Positions 15,347 to 22,530 of a stretch of 26,963 nt of DNA are shown piece by piece (position 1 is the stretch's first letter; each line of letters begins with the position of its first letter). The DNA is taken from positions 1 to 26,963 of the forward strand of contig DAOUMU010000427.1 of NCBI GenBank assembly GCA_034409055.1. The letters are read 5' to 3'. Under the pieces are notes generated by a model that worked only from the letters and a program-made list of their open reading frames with translations, did no database searches and was not told the DNA's origin. The translations under genes and the position numbers were made by a program. This stretch comes from DAOUMU01 sp034409055. GTDB taxonomy: Bacteria > Chloroflexota > Anaerolineae > 4572-78 > J111.

Positions 15347-16216
15347 TTAATGAATCTCCAGGTAGCCAGGTGATCCTGACGCCGGCACTCGAAAACTACC
15401 TGTCCAAGCTGGCGCAGCCGGGTATGAACCGGTACTTAATTGCCTGCGCCAATCCTCATCTGTCAACCGGGTAAAGAGAAAACCTGTTGTGACGACCTCG
15501 AAGTAGGTAAACACCGGACCGACGTACATCGTCGGGCCTTCGTCGGTATCGGCGATGAAAATGATCACCGCCACCGGACCCGTAGCCACGTGCAGAACGC
15601 TGGGTGGATGGAGCAAACCATCACCAGGGTTGGTGTGAATGTCTGCAATCAGGGCCGGGCTTTTATCTTTTCTGGCCACTTGAAAACCTGTTCCACTTTC
15701 GAGAAACAGCTCCGGATACCAGCCCGTCCATTGCGGGCTGTAAAAACTATTTGGCCGGTAAACGGCAATCTGCTTCAGAAATGCTTCCTCTTCCGGGCTG
15801 AATGGCTCCAGACGAAGTTCTTTTTCGGCCAGGGTTTGTAGTTGGTCGGCCACTGTCGCCAGATGGCCAAAGTGAGTCATAGCTGTTTGGCGGATGCGTA
15901 CTTCACCGGCTGTCAGAGCGGCTGAATCGAGATTTTTAATGAGCCTCTGTCCGGCCCGGGCATAGTCTCCAATGGCCGCGTAGAATTCAGGGTAGGGTTC
16001 CACGTATCCGGCCGGATACTGGCACAGGTTACTAGAGAACGATTGTTTAACGTACAGGATATTATCGTGCCGCAATTGGGTCCAGGAGGCCAGTTGGGTA
16101 TGCAGCATTTTGTCGGCCCAGGCGGGGGTACGCATTGCCTGGGGGTAAGCCACTCCCGTTGTGTCTACGTTTAAGACTCGCAGCGCGCCCAGCCAACGGT
16201 TGTAGTGTCCGTCCAA
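15347..16216 (-). CDS. DUF3160-type lipoprotein, 3' part after a frameshift
   Basis: This frame continues the protein encoded at 16171-17598. It opens with GHYNRWLGALRVLN directly after the point where the upstream frame loses sense, and runs to a normal C-terminus (289 codons from a TTG at 16216). The stretch near residues 185-215 (ESGTGFQVARKD...ADIHTNPGDG) and the following ATGPVAVIIF and GPVFTYFE strands look like the conserved C-terminal half of DUF3160-type proteins; family function is unknown. There is no credible ribosome-binding site at its own start, so separate translation is unlikely. Joining both frames by one added base near 16213-16219 gives about 750 aa, the usual size. Confidence 0.7.
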   Translation of the reverse strand: MDGHYNRWLGALRVLNVDTTGVAYPQAMRTPAWADKMLHTQLASWTQLRHDNILYVKQSFSSNLCQYPAGYVEPYPEFYAAIGDYARAGQRLIKNLDSAALTAGEVRIRQTAMTHFGHLATVADQLQTLAEKELRLEPFSPEEEAFLKQIAVYRPNSFYSPQWTGWYPELFLESGTGFQVARKDKSPALIADIHTNPGDGLLHPPSVLHVATGPVAVIIFIADTDEGPTMYVGPVFTYFEVVTTGFLFTRLTDEDWRRQLSTGSYPAAPAWTGSFRVPASGSPGYLEIH

Positions 16217-17598
16217 AAAGTGGGCTCGTAATGATCTACAGCTTCACGGAGAGCAGCCAGGTGTCCCTGGTAGCCATACCGGGCCAGTTCGTCTTGCAGG
16301 TGGGTGGCCGCCCGGTCATTGCCCAAGATGTACATCACGTCCAAGGGGCTGGGCAGCGGACGTTCAACCTTTTGGCCGTCAACCAGTAGCCGGTCGTAAA
16401 CCAGGTTATTCATCAGGTAAGAATCCACTGTAAAGCGCTGCCCCAGGAGCATAAAGCTAACCGGTCGAGGAGCCGGGCTTGGCATGTCCGGAGCGGCGTT
16501 CAAGATTTGGGCGGTGATGCGTTGTTGCCCGTAGTCACGAGAGGTGAGCAGGGTCAACAAGTGCCTGGAATCAGGGTGATGGATGAGGTCAACCGGGGCA
16601 TTCACCCCGGCCTCAGCCAGGAAACGATCCAGGTCAGGTAGGGTGACGTTGTCACTGCGTCCGACAAAAGCCCTGAACAAGGCCTCAAATTCGGCCCAGG
16701 TGGGACGTTGGCCCGCTGCGTCTATTGCCTGGCGCAGCATAGCTGCCGCGGCGAGTTGTTCGAGATTCAGGATTGAATTTCCACCTGGACTGTACTCAAC
16801 CAACCGGAAATCAATCAGGGCCAGCCAACTCACAGCCCGGAAGTAACGTTCCAGCGCCTCACTCTTAGTGTAGTGGCCTCGGGGTTTGAACAGGGTGAAA
16901 TCAACGACCCGCCGGCTACCGAAAAGGTCAATTTCGGCCACTCTGTCAGCGGATTGGGCCAGCTCAAGGTAGGCGGCCACGCCCGGCGTGTCGTACTGCT
17001 CGCCGGTTAGCAGGGCCAGGGGAACGGTCAGGTAGATTTCCAGGTCGGTATAGAGCAAAGCCAGATCAGGATCGTTATTAGTCTTGGCCTCAGCCAGAAG
17101 TTGCTGGCGGACGTGAGTCAGGAGGGTGGTCAACCTGGCCGTAAAGCTGGTTTCTTCGAGACGAATCAGTAAATCATCATAGAGTTGGTGAACTGCCTGG
17201 AGCATTGAATCGGTCGTCACCAGCACCGGCAGGTCTTTCCAGTAGATGTAGGCGTAGGCCGTGGTAAAATCGGCAAAGGTCAAACGGTCGCTGACGACGA
17301 AACCATTTTGCTTGAGCAGGGCCAGTTCAGCCTGGTTGAGGGTCAAGGTCTGGTTAACCAGGTCAAAATATTTGGCCTCGGTGGACGTATAGGACAGTTG
17401 CTGAAGGTAATGTTCGTCCTGGCCACCGGCCCGGGCCAGAAATTCATTTAGACTCAATTCCTGGGGAGAGGGAACAGCATAGACGGCATACGGATCAGGT
17501 GGTGGGCTTTCCTGAGTAGCGCAAGCACTCAAGCCCAGCCAGAAAACAAAGCCCAGAGGTGTCAACCAAAGAAGGTAAGGTCTGTTGGTGAACATCAT
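16171..17598 (-). CDS. DUF3160-type lipoprotein, 5' part
   Basis: This is the N-terminal 475 codons of a secreted DUF3160-type protein. A lipoprotein signal (hydrophobic segment about 8-22, lipobox LSAC with Cys26) targets it to the outer face of the membrane. It is followed by motifs typical of the group, such as FVVSDRLTFADFTTAYAYIYW-like and PVLVTTDSMLQAVHQLYDDL-like stretches. The start ATG 17598 is well supported by AGGAG nine bases upstream. Sense is lost after EPTFW; the remaining codons to 16171 are out-of-frame. The cause is a one-base deletion (or an uncalled base) near the T5 run at 16215-16219. Function is unknown. It is transcribed divergently from the kinase gene. Confidence 0.75.
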   Translation of the reverse strand: MMFTNRPYLLWLTPLGFVFWLGLSACATQESPPPDPYAVYAVPSPQELSLNEFLARAGGQDEHYLQQLSYTSTEAKYFDLVNQTLTLNQAELALLKQNGFVVSDRLTFADFTTAYAYIYWKDLPVLVTTDSMLQAVHQLYDDLLIRLEETSFTARLTTLLTHVRQQLLAEAKTNNDPDLALLYTDLEIYLTVPLALLTGEQYDTPGVAAYLELAQSADRVAEIDLFGSRRVVDFTLFKPRGHYTKSEALERYFRAVSWLALIDFRLVEYSPGGNSILNLEQLAAAAMLRQAIDAAGQRPTWAEFEALFRAFVGRSDNVTLPDLDRFLAEAGVNAPVDLIHHPDSRHLLTLLTSRDYGQQRITAQILNAAPDMPSPAPRPVSFMLLGQRFTVDSYLMNNLVYDRLLVDGQKVERPLPSPLDVMYILGNDRAATHLQDELARYGYQGHLAALREAVDHYEPTFWTDTTTVGWARCES

Positions 17599-17646
17599 TT
17601 TTCCTTTCTCCTGGTTACAGGAATATTTCCCCAAATTCCAAAAAGG

Positions 17647-17652
17647 ATTATA
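17647..17652 (-). promoter_or_regulatory. Candidate -10 element for the DUF3160-type gene
   Basis: There is a perfect TATAAT on the minus strand about 49 nt before the start ATG at 17598. No good -35 lies at 16-18 bases, so the promoter may be weak or activator-dependent. Confidence 0.4.
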
Positions 17653-17758
17653 ATTTTAGGGACTACACGATCCTCACTAAGATAACAAGGCAAACTCCCC
17701 TATCTCGTAGCCAGCAAAACAACAATTCTTGGTAACACATTATCAAGGTTTGGCTCCC

Positions 17759-17808
17759 CGGAGTTGGCAGTAGTACTCCGAATGTAACTCCGACCTTTCG
17801 GAGGGAAG
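17759..17808 (+). promoter_or_regulatory. Kinase leader with alternative hairpins over the ribosome-binding site
   Basis: CGGAGT (17759-17764) can pair with ACTCCG (17775-17780). CTCCGA (17788-17793) can pair with TCGGAG (17798-17803), which covers the Shine-Dalgarno GGAGGG (17800-17805). Because the sequence ACTCCGA occurs twice, pairings can be exchanged. This could control kinase translation; it is inferred from pairing only. Confidence 0.4.
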
Positions 17809-17817
17809 ACAAAGGCA

Positions 17818-19452
17818 ATGGCTGCTCCACGGCAACAAAGATACACCTTTGAAAAAAAAGTTGGTGCCGGTAGCATGGGTGAGGTCTGGCTGGCCACCGA
17901 CACCTTACTCAACCGGCCTGTAGCCATCAAATGCTTGCGAGCAACGCCTCATGCTCTTTACCAACAGCAATTTCTGCGAGAAGCGCGTATGCTGGCCAGT
18001 CTGAATCACCCCAATATCACCACCATCTATGATGTTGTTTTTGACAAGGGTAAAAACAGTTGGTGCCTGGTGATGGAATACGTGGCTGGAAAACCACTTT
18101 CAAAAATTATTGCAGACAGAAGTGAACCGCTTCCACTCGAGATCATTCGGGAAATCGCTATGGGGGTTTTACGGGCGTTAAGCTATGCCCATGGTCGGGG
18201 CATTGTTCACCGGGATATCAAACCGGCTAACGTGATCATCGAAGATAAGGTCAAATTGACCGACTTTGGTCTGGCAAACCTGGTGTCTCTGCTGAAGGAA
18301 GGCGCTAACTTCATAGTGGGTACCCCGGCTTATATGGCCCCAGAGCAAATCGAAGGACGAGCCACAGACGGTCGGGCTGACTTGTATTCACTGGGCGTGA
18401 TGCTCTATCAAATGATTACGGGACGCTTCCCCTTTGCTGGTGATAACGAGATGGAGATGATGGCGGCTCACCTACAAGTCCCCCCTATGCCGGTCCGCCA
18501 ATTCTCCCCTACCATTCCGCTTGAGTTTGAGCAGACCATTATGCGACTGTTGGCCAAAGACCCGGAGGAGCGGTACCCCTCAGCCGAATCCTTGATGGAT
18601 GTCATTGGCTCAATCCCCAGCCGAGAACCAAGCCCCTTTGTCGTTGGCCCGCCTATTACCATGCCTCGTCAATTTTTCGGACGCGAGCGGGAACTGAAAC
18701 GCATCTTCGGCCTATGGCAACGCTTTCCCTTGCAACACTTAGCCGTAATTGGACCAAAGCGCAGCGGTAAAACTTCACTCCTGCATTATTTAAAGACAAT
18801 TACCAGGGCCGCACCGGCTGATTTGCGTCCCGGCCAACGAACCGGTTGGCTGCCGCAGCCAGAGTCTTATCACTGGGTCCTGGTCGATTTCCAGGACGCG
18901 CGGATGTGCAAACGAGAGAGGTTACTGCGCTACCTGCTCACCAGCCTTGATATGCCGGTGCCCAGCCCATGCGACCTGGAGAACTTTATGGATGTCATCG
19001 GTGATCATTTACAAACCCCGATGGTCATCTTGATGGATGAAGTTGAGATAGGCATCGCCTCGCCGGAATTGGATCAACCTTTCTGGTGGAGCTTGCGTTC
19101 GCTGGTTAGCCATTACACGGACGGTAATCTGGCCTTTGTGTTAGCCTCGCATGACTCACCGGCCCAACTGGCTCAAGATCAAGGCAAATCCTCCCCCTTT
19201 TTCAACCTATTTCAGACCCTGGAACTGGGACCTTTCACCGAGAAGGAGGCCCGCGAATTGATCGCCAGTTCCCCCCAGCCCTTTGCCCCGGCTGATGTGA
19301 CCTGGATTCTGGAGCAAAGTGGGCAGTGGCCGTTTCTGCTGCAAATCCTTTGCCAGAGCCGGCTGATCGCCCTGGAAGAAGATCAATCCGGCCATGCCTG
19401 GAAAGAAGAGGGTTTGCGTCAGATAGGACCCTTTCGATATTTACTCGCGTAG
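17818..19452 (+). CDS. Serine/threonine protein kinase fused to a P-loop ATPase domain
   Basis: Residues 8-262 are a complete Hanks-type kinase: glycine loop GAGSMGEV (16-23), VAIK Lys38, Glu55, HRDIKPAN with Asp133, DFG Asp149, and APE 174-176. The C-terminal part (about 272-544) is an AAA/STAND-like ATPase. It opens with PFVVGPPI and FFGRE, has Walker A GPKRSGKTS (312-320, Lys318) and Walker B MVILMDE (402-408), and a late WPFLLQILC motif. There is no transmembrane helix or sensor repeat, unlike typical PknB proteins, so it is probably cytoplasmic. It ends about 35 residues after the LLQ motif, shorter than the related module in the 922-aa protein, and a MITE-like element begins one base after the stop. 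The start ATG 17818 has GGAAG nine bases upstream. Signal input and targets are unknown. Confidence 0.9.
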   Translation: MAAPRQQRYTFEKKVGAGSMGEVWLATDTLLNRPVAIKCLRATPHALYQQQFLREARMLASLNHPNITTIYDVVFDKGKNSWCLVMEYVAGKPLSKIIADRSEPLPLEIIREIAMGVLRALSYAHGRGIVHRDIKPANVIIEDKVKLTDFGLANLVSLLKEGANFIVGTPAYMAPEQIEGRATDGRADLYSLGVMLYQMITGRFPFAGDNEMEMMAAHLQVPPMPVRQFSPTIPLEFEQTIMRLLAKDPEERYPSAESLMDVIGSIPSREPSPFVVGPPITMPRQFFGRERELKRIFGLWQRFPLQHLAVIGPKRSGKTSLLHYLKTITRAAPADLRPGQRTGWLPQPESYHWVLVDFQDARMCKRERLLRYLLTSLDMPVPSPCDLENFMDVIGDHLQTPMVILMDEVEIGIASPELDQPFWWSLRSLVSHYTDGNLAFVLASHDSPAQLAQDQGKSSPFFNLFQTLELGPFTEKEARELIASSPQPFAPADVTWILEQSGQWPFLLQILCQSRLIALEEDQSGHAWKEEGLRQIGPFRYLLA

Positions 19453-19453
19453 T

Positions 19454-19669
19454 AACGACTTATGAAGATTAAAAAATTAATCGGGTCATCAATCCGCCAC
19501 AGGCGCGAGGCTAAAGCCATCGCGCTAAGAGGGCCAAGGACGTTAAAACGCCCTAAAAAAGCACGTTTTTAGCCCCTTCGGGCTTTGCTCTTTCAGCACG
19601 GAGCTTTAGTCCCGTGCTCCCGTTGGCTTGTTTATTACCCGATTATTTTCTTAAAGTTCATCAGTCGTT
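19454..19669. mobile_element. MITE-like element with 33-bp terminal inverted repeats
   Basis: The left end (19454-19486) and the reverse complement of the right end (19637-19669) match at 28 of 33 positions, beginning AACGACT and ending AATCGGGT. The interior holds strong hairpins: GCGCGA/TCGCGC with GGCT/AGCC (19503-19525), AGCCC/GGGCT (19571-19584) and AGCACGG/CCGTGCT (19595-19618). There is no open frame and no clear target-site duplication. It starts one base after the kinase stop codon. Confidence 0.7.
19571..19594 (+). terminator. Intrinsic-terminator-like hairpin after the kinase gene
   Basis: AGCCC-CTTC-GGGCT is followed by TTGCTCTTTC. It lies inside the MITE-like element, 119 bp after the kinase stop, so the insertion may have supplied the terminator. 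Confidence 0.45.
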
Positions 19670-19685
19670 CTCAACCCAGCAGGGG

Positions 19686-19701
19686 GACGACTGAAGTCGT
19701 C
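19686..19701. repeat. Short palindromic repeat
   Basis: GACGACT-GA-AGTCGTC is a perfect inverted repeat, followed by ACTACAAA, between the MITE-like element and the 922-aa gene. It looks like a dispersed short palindromic repeat. Confidence 0.45.
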
Positions 19702-19734
19702 ACTACAAATAGTTGACCATAAATCAAGGAACAA

Positions 19735-22503
19735 ATGAACCCAAAATCCAAAATCAAAAACCCGGAATCAGAAACCCCAAACCTAAAAAATGCCTACACC
19801 GACTCCCCCACCCTCCAACCCAACCTACTCCTGGGTAGCCTGCAACTGGTCTTCTGGCTCTTATTTCACCCCTCAGCCTGGCGCAACCACATTGCCCGGA
19901 TCGATCCCACGTTACGCCCCGACTTTTGCCTGGCCGAGTTGAGTGGGACACAGTGGCGTAGCCCGGCTTTGTACCGGTTGCTAATCATGGGCTACGTTAT
20001 CTGGCCTGTACTGGTTGGCTTGCTGGTTGGTTTGATTCTGTGGGTATTAGGTATATCAGGCGGGATCATTGCCTTCGGCATAGCCTTCGGGGTGATGGGT
20101 GGCGTAGCCTTCGGCATAGCCTTCGGGGCGACAGTGGGGATGATGGCCGGGTTAGTGGGTATTGTAGTTTTCGGCGTGATGGGCGGCGTGGCCTTCGGCG
20201 TGGCACGTGGAGCGTACAACGTCATGATCGAGGTAATGGGGGGACCAATAGTCGACACAGCGCGCGACGTGGCGGTCGGCATAATGGGCAGTGTGGCAGG
20301 CAGCATGGTCGGCCAGAGAGCCGCTTATTCGTTCGCCAGGCAAATGGGTGGGGTGATCGTAGGTGTCCTGGTTGGCGTGGCGGTGGTCGGTGCGGTCATC
20401 GTTGTGGCCATCATCATCACCGGTGATGTGGTCGCGTTTAGTGTAACAGCCGGCGTAGCGGTTGGCTTGGCGGTTGGGTGGCGAACGCGCAGATGGCGGC
20501 GTGGGGTCCTGTTTTGCGTACTGTTCGGCCTGGCGTTCGGGGTGGTACGCGACATAGCGTACGGGGTGGCGATCGATATGGCGGTTGGCGTGGCAGTTGG
20601 GGTAGCCTTTGGTACGTTGTTCAGTGCCTTGTTCGCTCTGCCTTATGTCCTGACCGAACGGGTCGCCGGTCCCTGGGCCGGGGCCGTGGCCGGTGCGTTG
20701 GGTAGTGCAGGGGGAGGTGTTGCGCTTGTCATCACTGTTTACAACGCTCCCCTTTGGCCCAGGTTGCCTCTTAGCCTGGTGAGTATTCTATTGGGCTTAA
20801 GCCTGGCCTGGTGGCGGCCTGTGTTGCTCTATCCTCTGCTGACAGTCTGGAATCTCCTGCTCTATCGCGCCGACGAACGGCGAGCCAACAGCGAGCAGCC
20901 CAGCTTATTGCGCTGGCATTCCGCCTTCTGGGACGAACACCAACGGTTGCCCTTGTTTGGCTTGGAGGATCACCTGCTCTTAGTCATGGAGCGCAACCCA
21001 GTTGAAGGACAAACTGCTGTTGAATATTTAAACACCAGCCACCAGCGATGGGCCGCCCAGGCAACCCAGATTGAACTGGACGCACGTAACCTGGAACGCT
21101 GTACAGACTTGGAGACCATTCGTCACGCTCAACACAGGTTGGCCGCCGGCGAACTGGCCGGGCCAGCCAGCGCCCTGTTGCGCAGCCTGAGTCGCATCAG
21201 TCAGGATGTGGACGCGGCCCTGCATCAAACAAGCGCCTACAACCAACGCCTGGCCCTCAGTGCCGTCGAGGACCGGCTGGATGGCCTGCTACGAGAGTTG
21301 ACTCGCAGCAGCGAACGCTATGCCGCCCGTTTCCGGCCTATTGCCACCCGTTGGCGCCAGATTGTGGCCAGTGAGGTACGTAAACTGGCTGAAGCGGTCG
21401 AAATTCACCAAGAGATTAATAACCCCTATGTCATTGGGGTGCCCTTGACCGAGCAGCAAGAAATCTTCATTGGGCGGATTGACATCAGCGCGCGCATCGA
21501 GCAGCTACTGCTGGATCAGCGTCGCTCGCCCTTACTCCTGTACGGTCAGCGACGGATGGGCAAAACCTCGCTGCTCAACAACCTGGGGCGACTGTTATCT
21601 AGTGCCATCATTCCCCTCTTTGTCGACTTACAAGGACCGGCCTCACAAGCCAGGGACCATACCGGTTTCCTCTACAATATTGCTCGGGGGATGGTCAGAT
21701 CGGCCCGGCAACGGCGGAACCTGATCCTACCCGCCCTGTCCCGGGAGGTACTGGCGGTTGATCCTTTCACGCGTTTCGATGAATGGCTGGACGAAGTTGA
21801 GCAAGCCATTGGGCAGAGCACGGTCCTGCTCACACTGGATGAGTTTGAGGCACTAGATAGTGTTCTGGCCAGCGGACGATTTAGTGAGACAGACGTATTA
21901 GGTATGCTGCGCCACTTGATCCAGCACCGTCCCCGCTTTAAGGTGTTGCTGGCTGGCTCCCACACCCTGGACGAACTACAACGTTGGGCTAACTACCTCA
22001 TCAATGTGCAGACAGTACATATCAGCTACCTGAAAGAGATCGAAGCCCGTCAACTCGTCGAGCGGCCAATTAAGGAGTTCGCCCTACGTTACGAGCCCGA
22101 GGCCAGTCAACGAGTGCTGGACCTGACTCGGGGGCATCCCTTCCTGGTGCAACTCCTGTGCGCCGAGATTGTGTCTCTCAAGAACGAGCAAGACCCTACC
22201 GTCCGCCGGCTGGGTCGCCTGGCCGACGTGGAAGCGGCAATACCGAAGGCTCTGATCAGCGGGAGTTTCTTCTTCGCCAATATCGAGCGCAACCAGGTAG
22301 ACCCCACGGGACTGGCCCTGTTGCGCTGCCTGGCAGTCCAAGAGGAAGGAGCGGTGGTCAGCCGAGAGACGCTGGCCCGTCACATAGAACAGCCCCTTGA
22401 ACTGGATCAAACCCTGACCCTACTCACCCGGCGTGAATTGATCGAAGCGGTGGAGGGGGGATATCGTTTCCAGGTGGAACTGATTCGGCGCTGGTTTGCC
22501 TAA
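19735..22503 (+). CDS. Membrane glycine-zipper protein with coiled-coil linker and AAA/STAND-like ATPase, 922 aa
   Basis: Residues 80-370 are an unusual membrane part rich in Gly, Ala and Val with repeats of the type AFGIAFG (two 12-residue units at about 113-136, then decaying copies), followed by three ordinary helices to about 377. Residues 425-560 are highly helical, probably coiled coil. The ATPase begins NPYVIGVPLTEQQ and FIGR (about 563-581), with Walker A YGQRRMGKTS (603-612, Lys610), Walker B VLLTLDE (697-703), a LLAGSH strand near 738-743 and GHPFLVQLLC (800-809). These marks match the ATPase half of the upstream kinase fusion. The start ATG 19735 has AAGGA four bases upstream. Residues 1-20 come from CCAAAAT repeats and are probably dispensable. 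It is likely membrane-bound with the ATPase inside the cell. Its function is unknown. Confidence 0.85.
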   Translation: MNPKSKIKNPESETPNLKNAYTDSPTLQPNLLLGSLQLVFWLLFHPSAWRNHIARIDPTLRPDFCLAELSGTQWRSPALYRLLIMGYVIWPVLVGLLVGLILWVLGISGGIIAFGIAFGVMGGVAFGIAFGATVGMMAGLVGIVVFGVMGGVAFGVARGAYNVMIEVMGGPIVDTARDVAVGIMGSVAGSMVGQRAAYSFARQMGGVIVGVLVGVAVVGAVIVVAIIITGDVVAFSVTAGVAVGLAVGWRTRRWRRGVLFCVLFGLAFGVVRDIAYGVAIDMAVGVAVGVAFGTLFSALFALPYVLTERVAGPWAGAVAGALGSAGGGVALVITVYNAPLWPRLPLSLVSILLGLSLAWWRPVLLYPLLTVWNLLLYRADERRANSEQPSLLRWHSAFWDEHQRLPLFGLEDHLLLVMERNPVEGQTAVEYLNTSHQRWAAQATQIELDARNLERCTDLETIRHAQHRLAAGELAGPASALLRSLSRISQDVDAALHQTSAYNQRLALSAVEDRLDGLLRELTRSSERYAARFRPIATRWRQIVASEVRKLAEAVEIHQEINNPYVIGVPLTEQQEIFIGRIDISARIEQLLLDQRRSPLLLYGQRRMGKTSLLNNLGRLLSSAIIPLFVDLQGPASQARDHTGFLYNIARGMVRSARQRRNLILPALSREVLAVDPFTRFDEWLDEVEQAIGQSTVLLTLDEFEALDSVLASGRFSETDVLGMLRHLIQHRPRFKVLLAGSHTLDELQRWANYLINVQTVHISYLKEIEARQLVERPIKEFALRYEPEASQRVLDLTRGHPFLVQLLCAEIVSLKNEQDPTVRRLGRLADVEAAIPKALISGSFFFANIERNQVDPTGLALLRCLAVQEEGAVVSRETLARHIEQPLELDQTLTLLTRRELIEAVEGGYRFQVELIRRWFA
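19741..19754. repeat. CCAAAAT heptamer repeat at the 5' end of the 922-aa gene
   Basis: Two perfect CCAAAAT copies form codons 3-7. They are the same repeat, in reverse orientation, as at 6510-6523 in the 1038-aa glycosyltransferase gene. Confidence 0.6.
20071..20128 (+). repeat. 36-bp-period tandem repeat coding for the glycine zipper
   Basis: A 22-bp segment starting GCCTTCGGCATAGCC is repeated exactly at 20071-20092 and 20107-20128. Degenerate copies continue to about 20205. The period of 36 bp equals 12 residues, so the repeat is in phase with the reading frame. Confidence 0.75.
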
Positions 22504-22530
22504 AGGTAAAGATTCATCCCTTGGGAGATG

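Noticed and set aside
19992..20555. Long antisense and alternate-frame open stretches over the glycine-zipper region
   Set aside because: They are by-products of the Gly/Ala/Val codon repeats of the 922-aa gene and show no start signals or known sequence.
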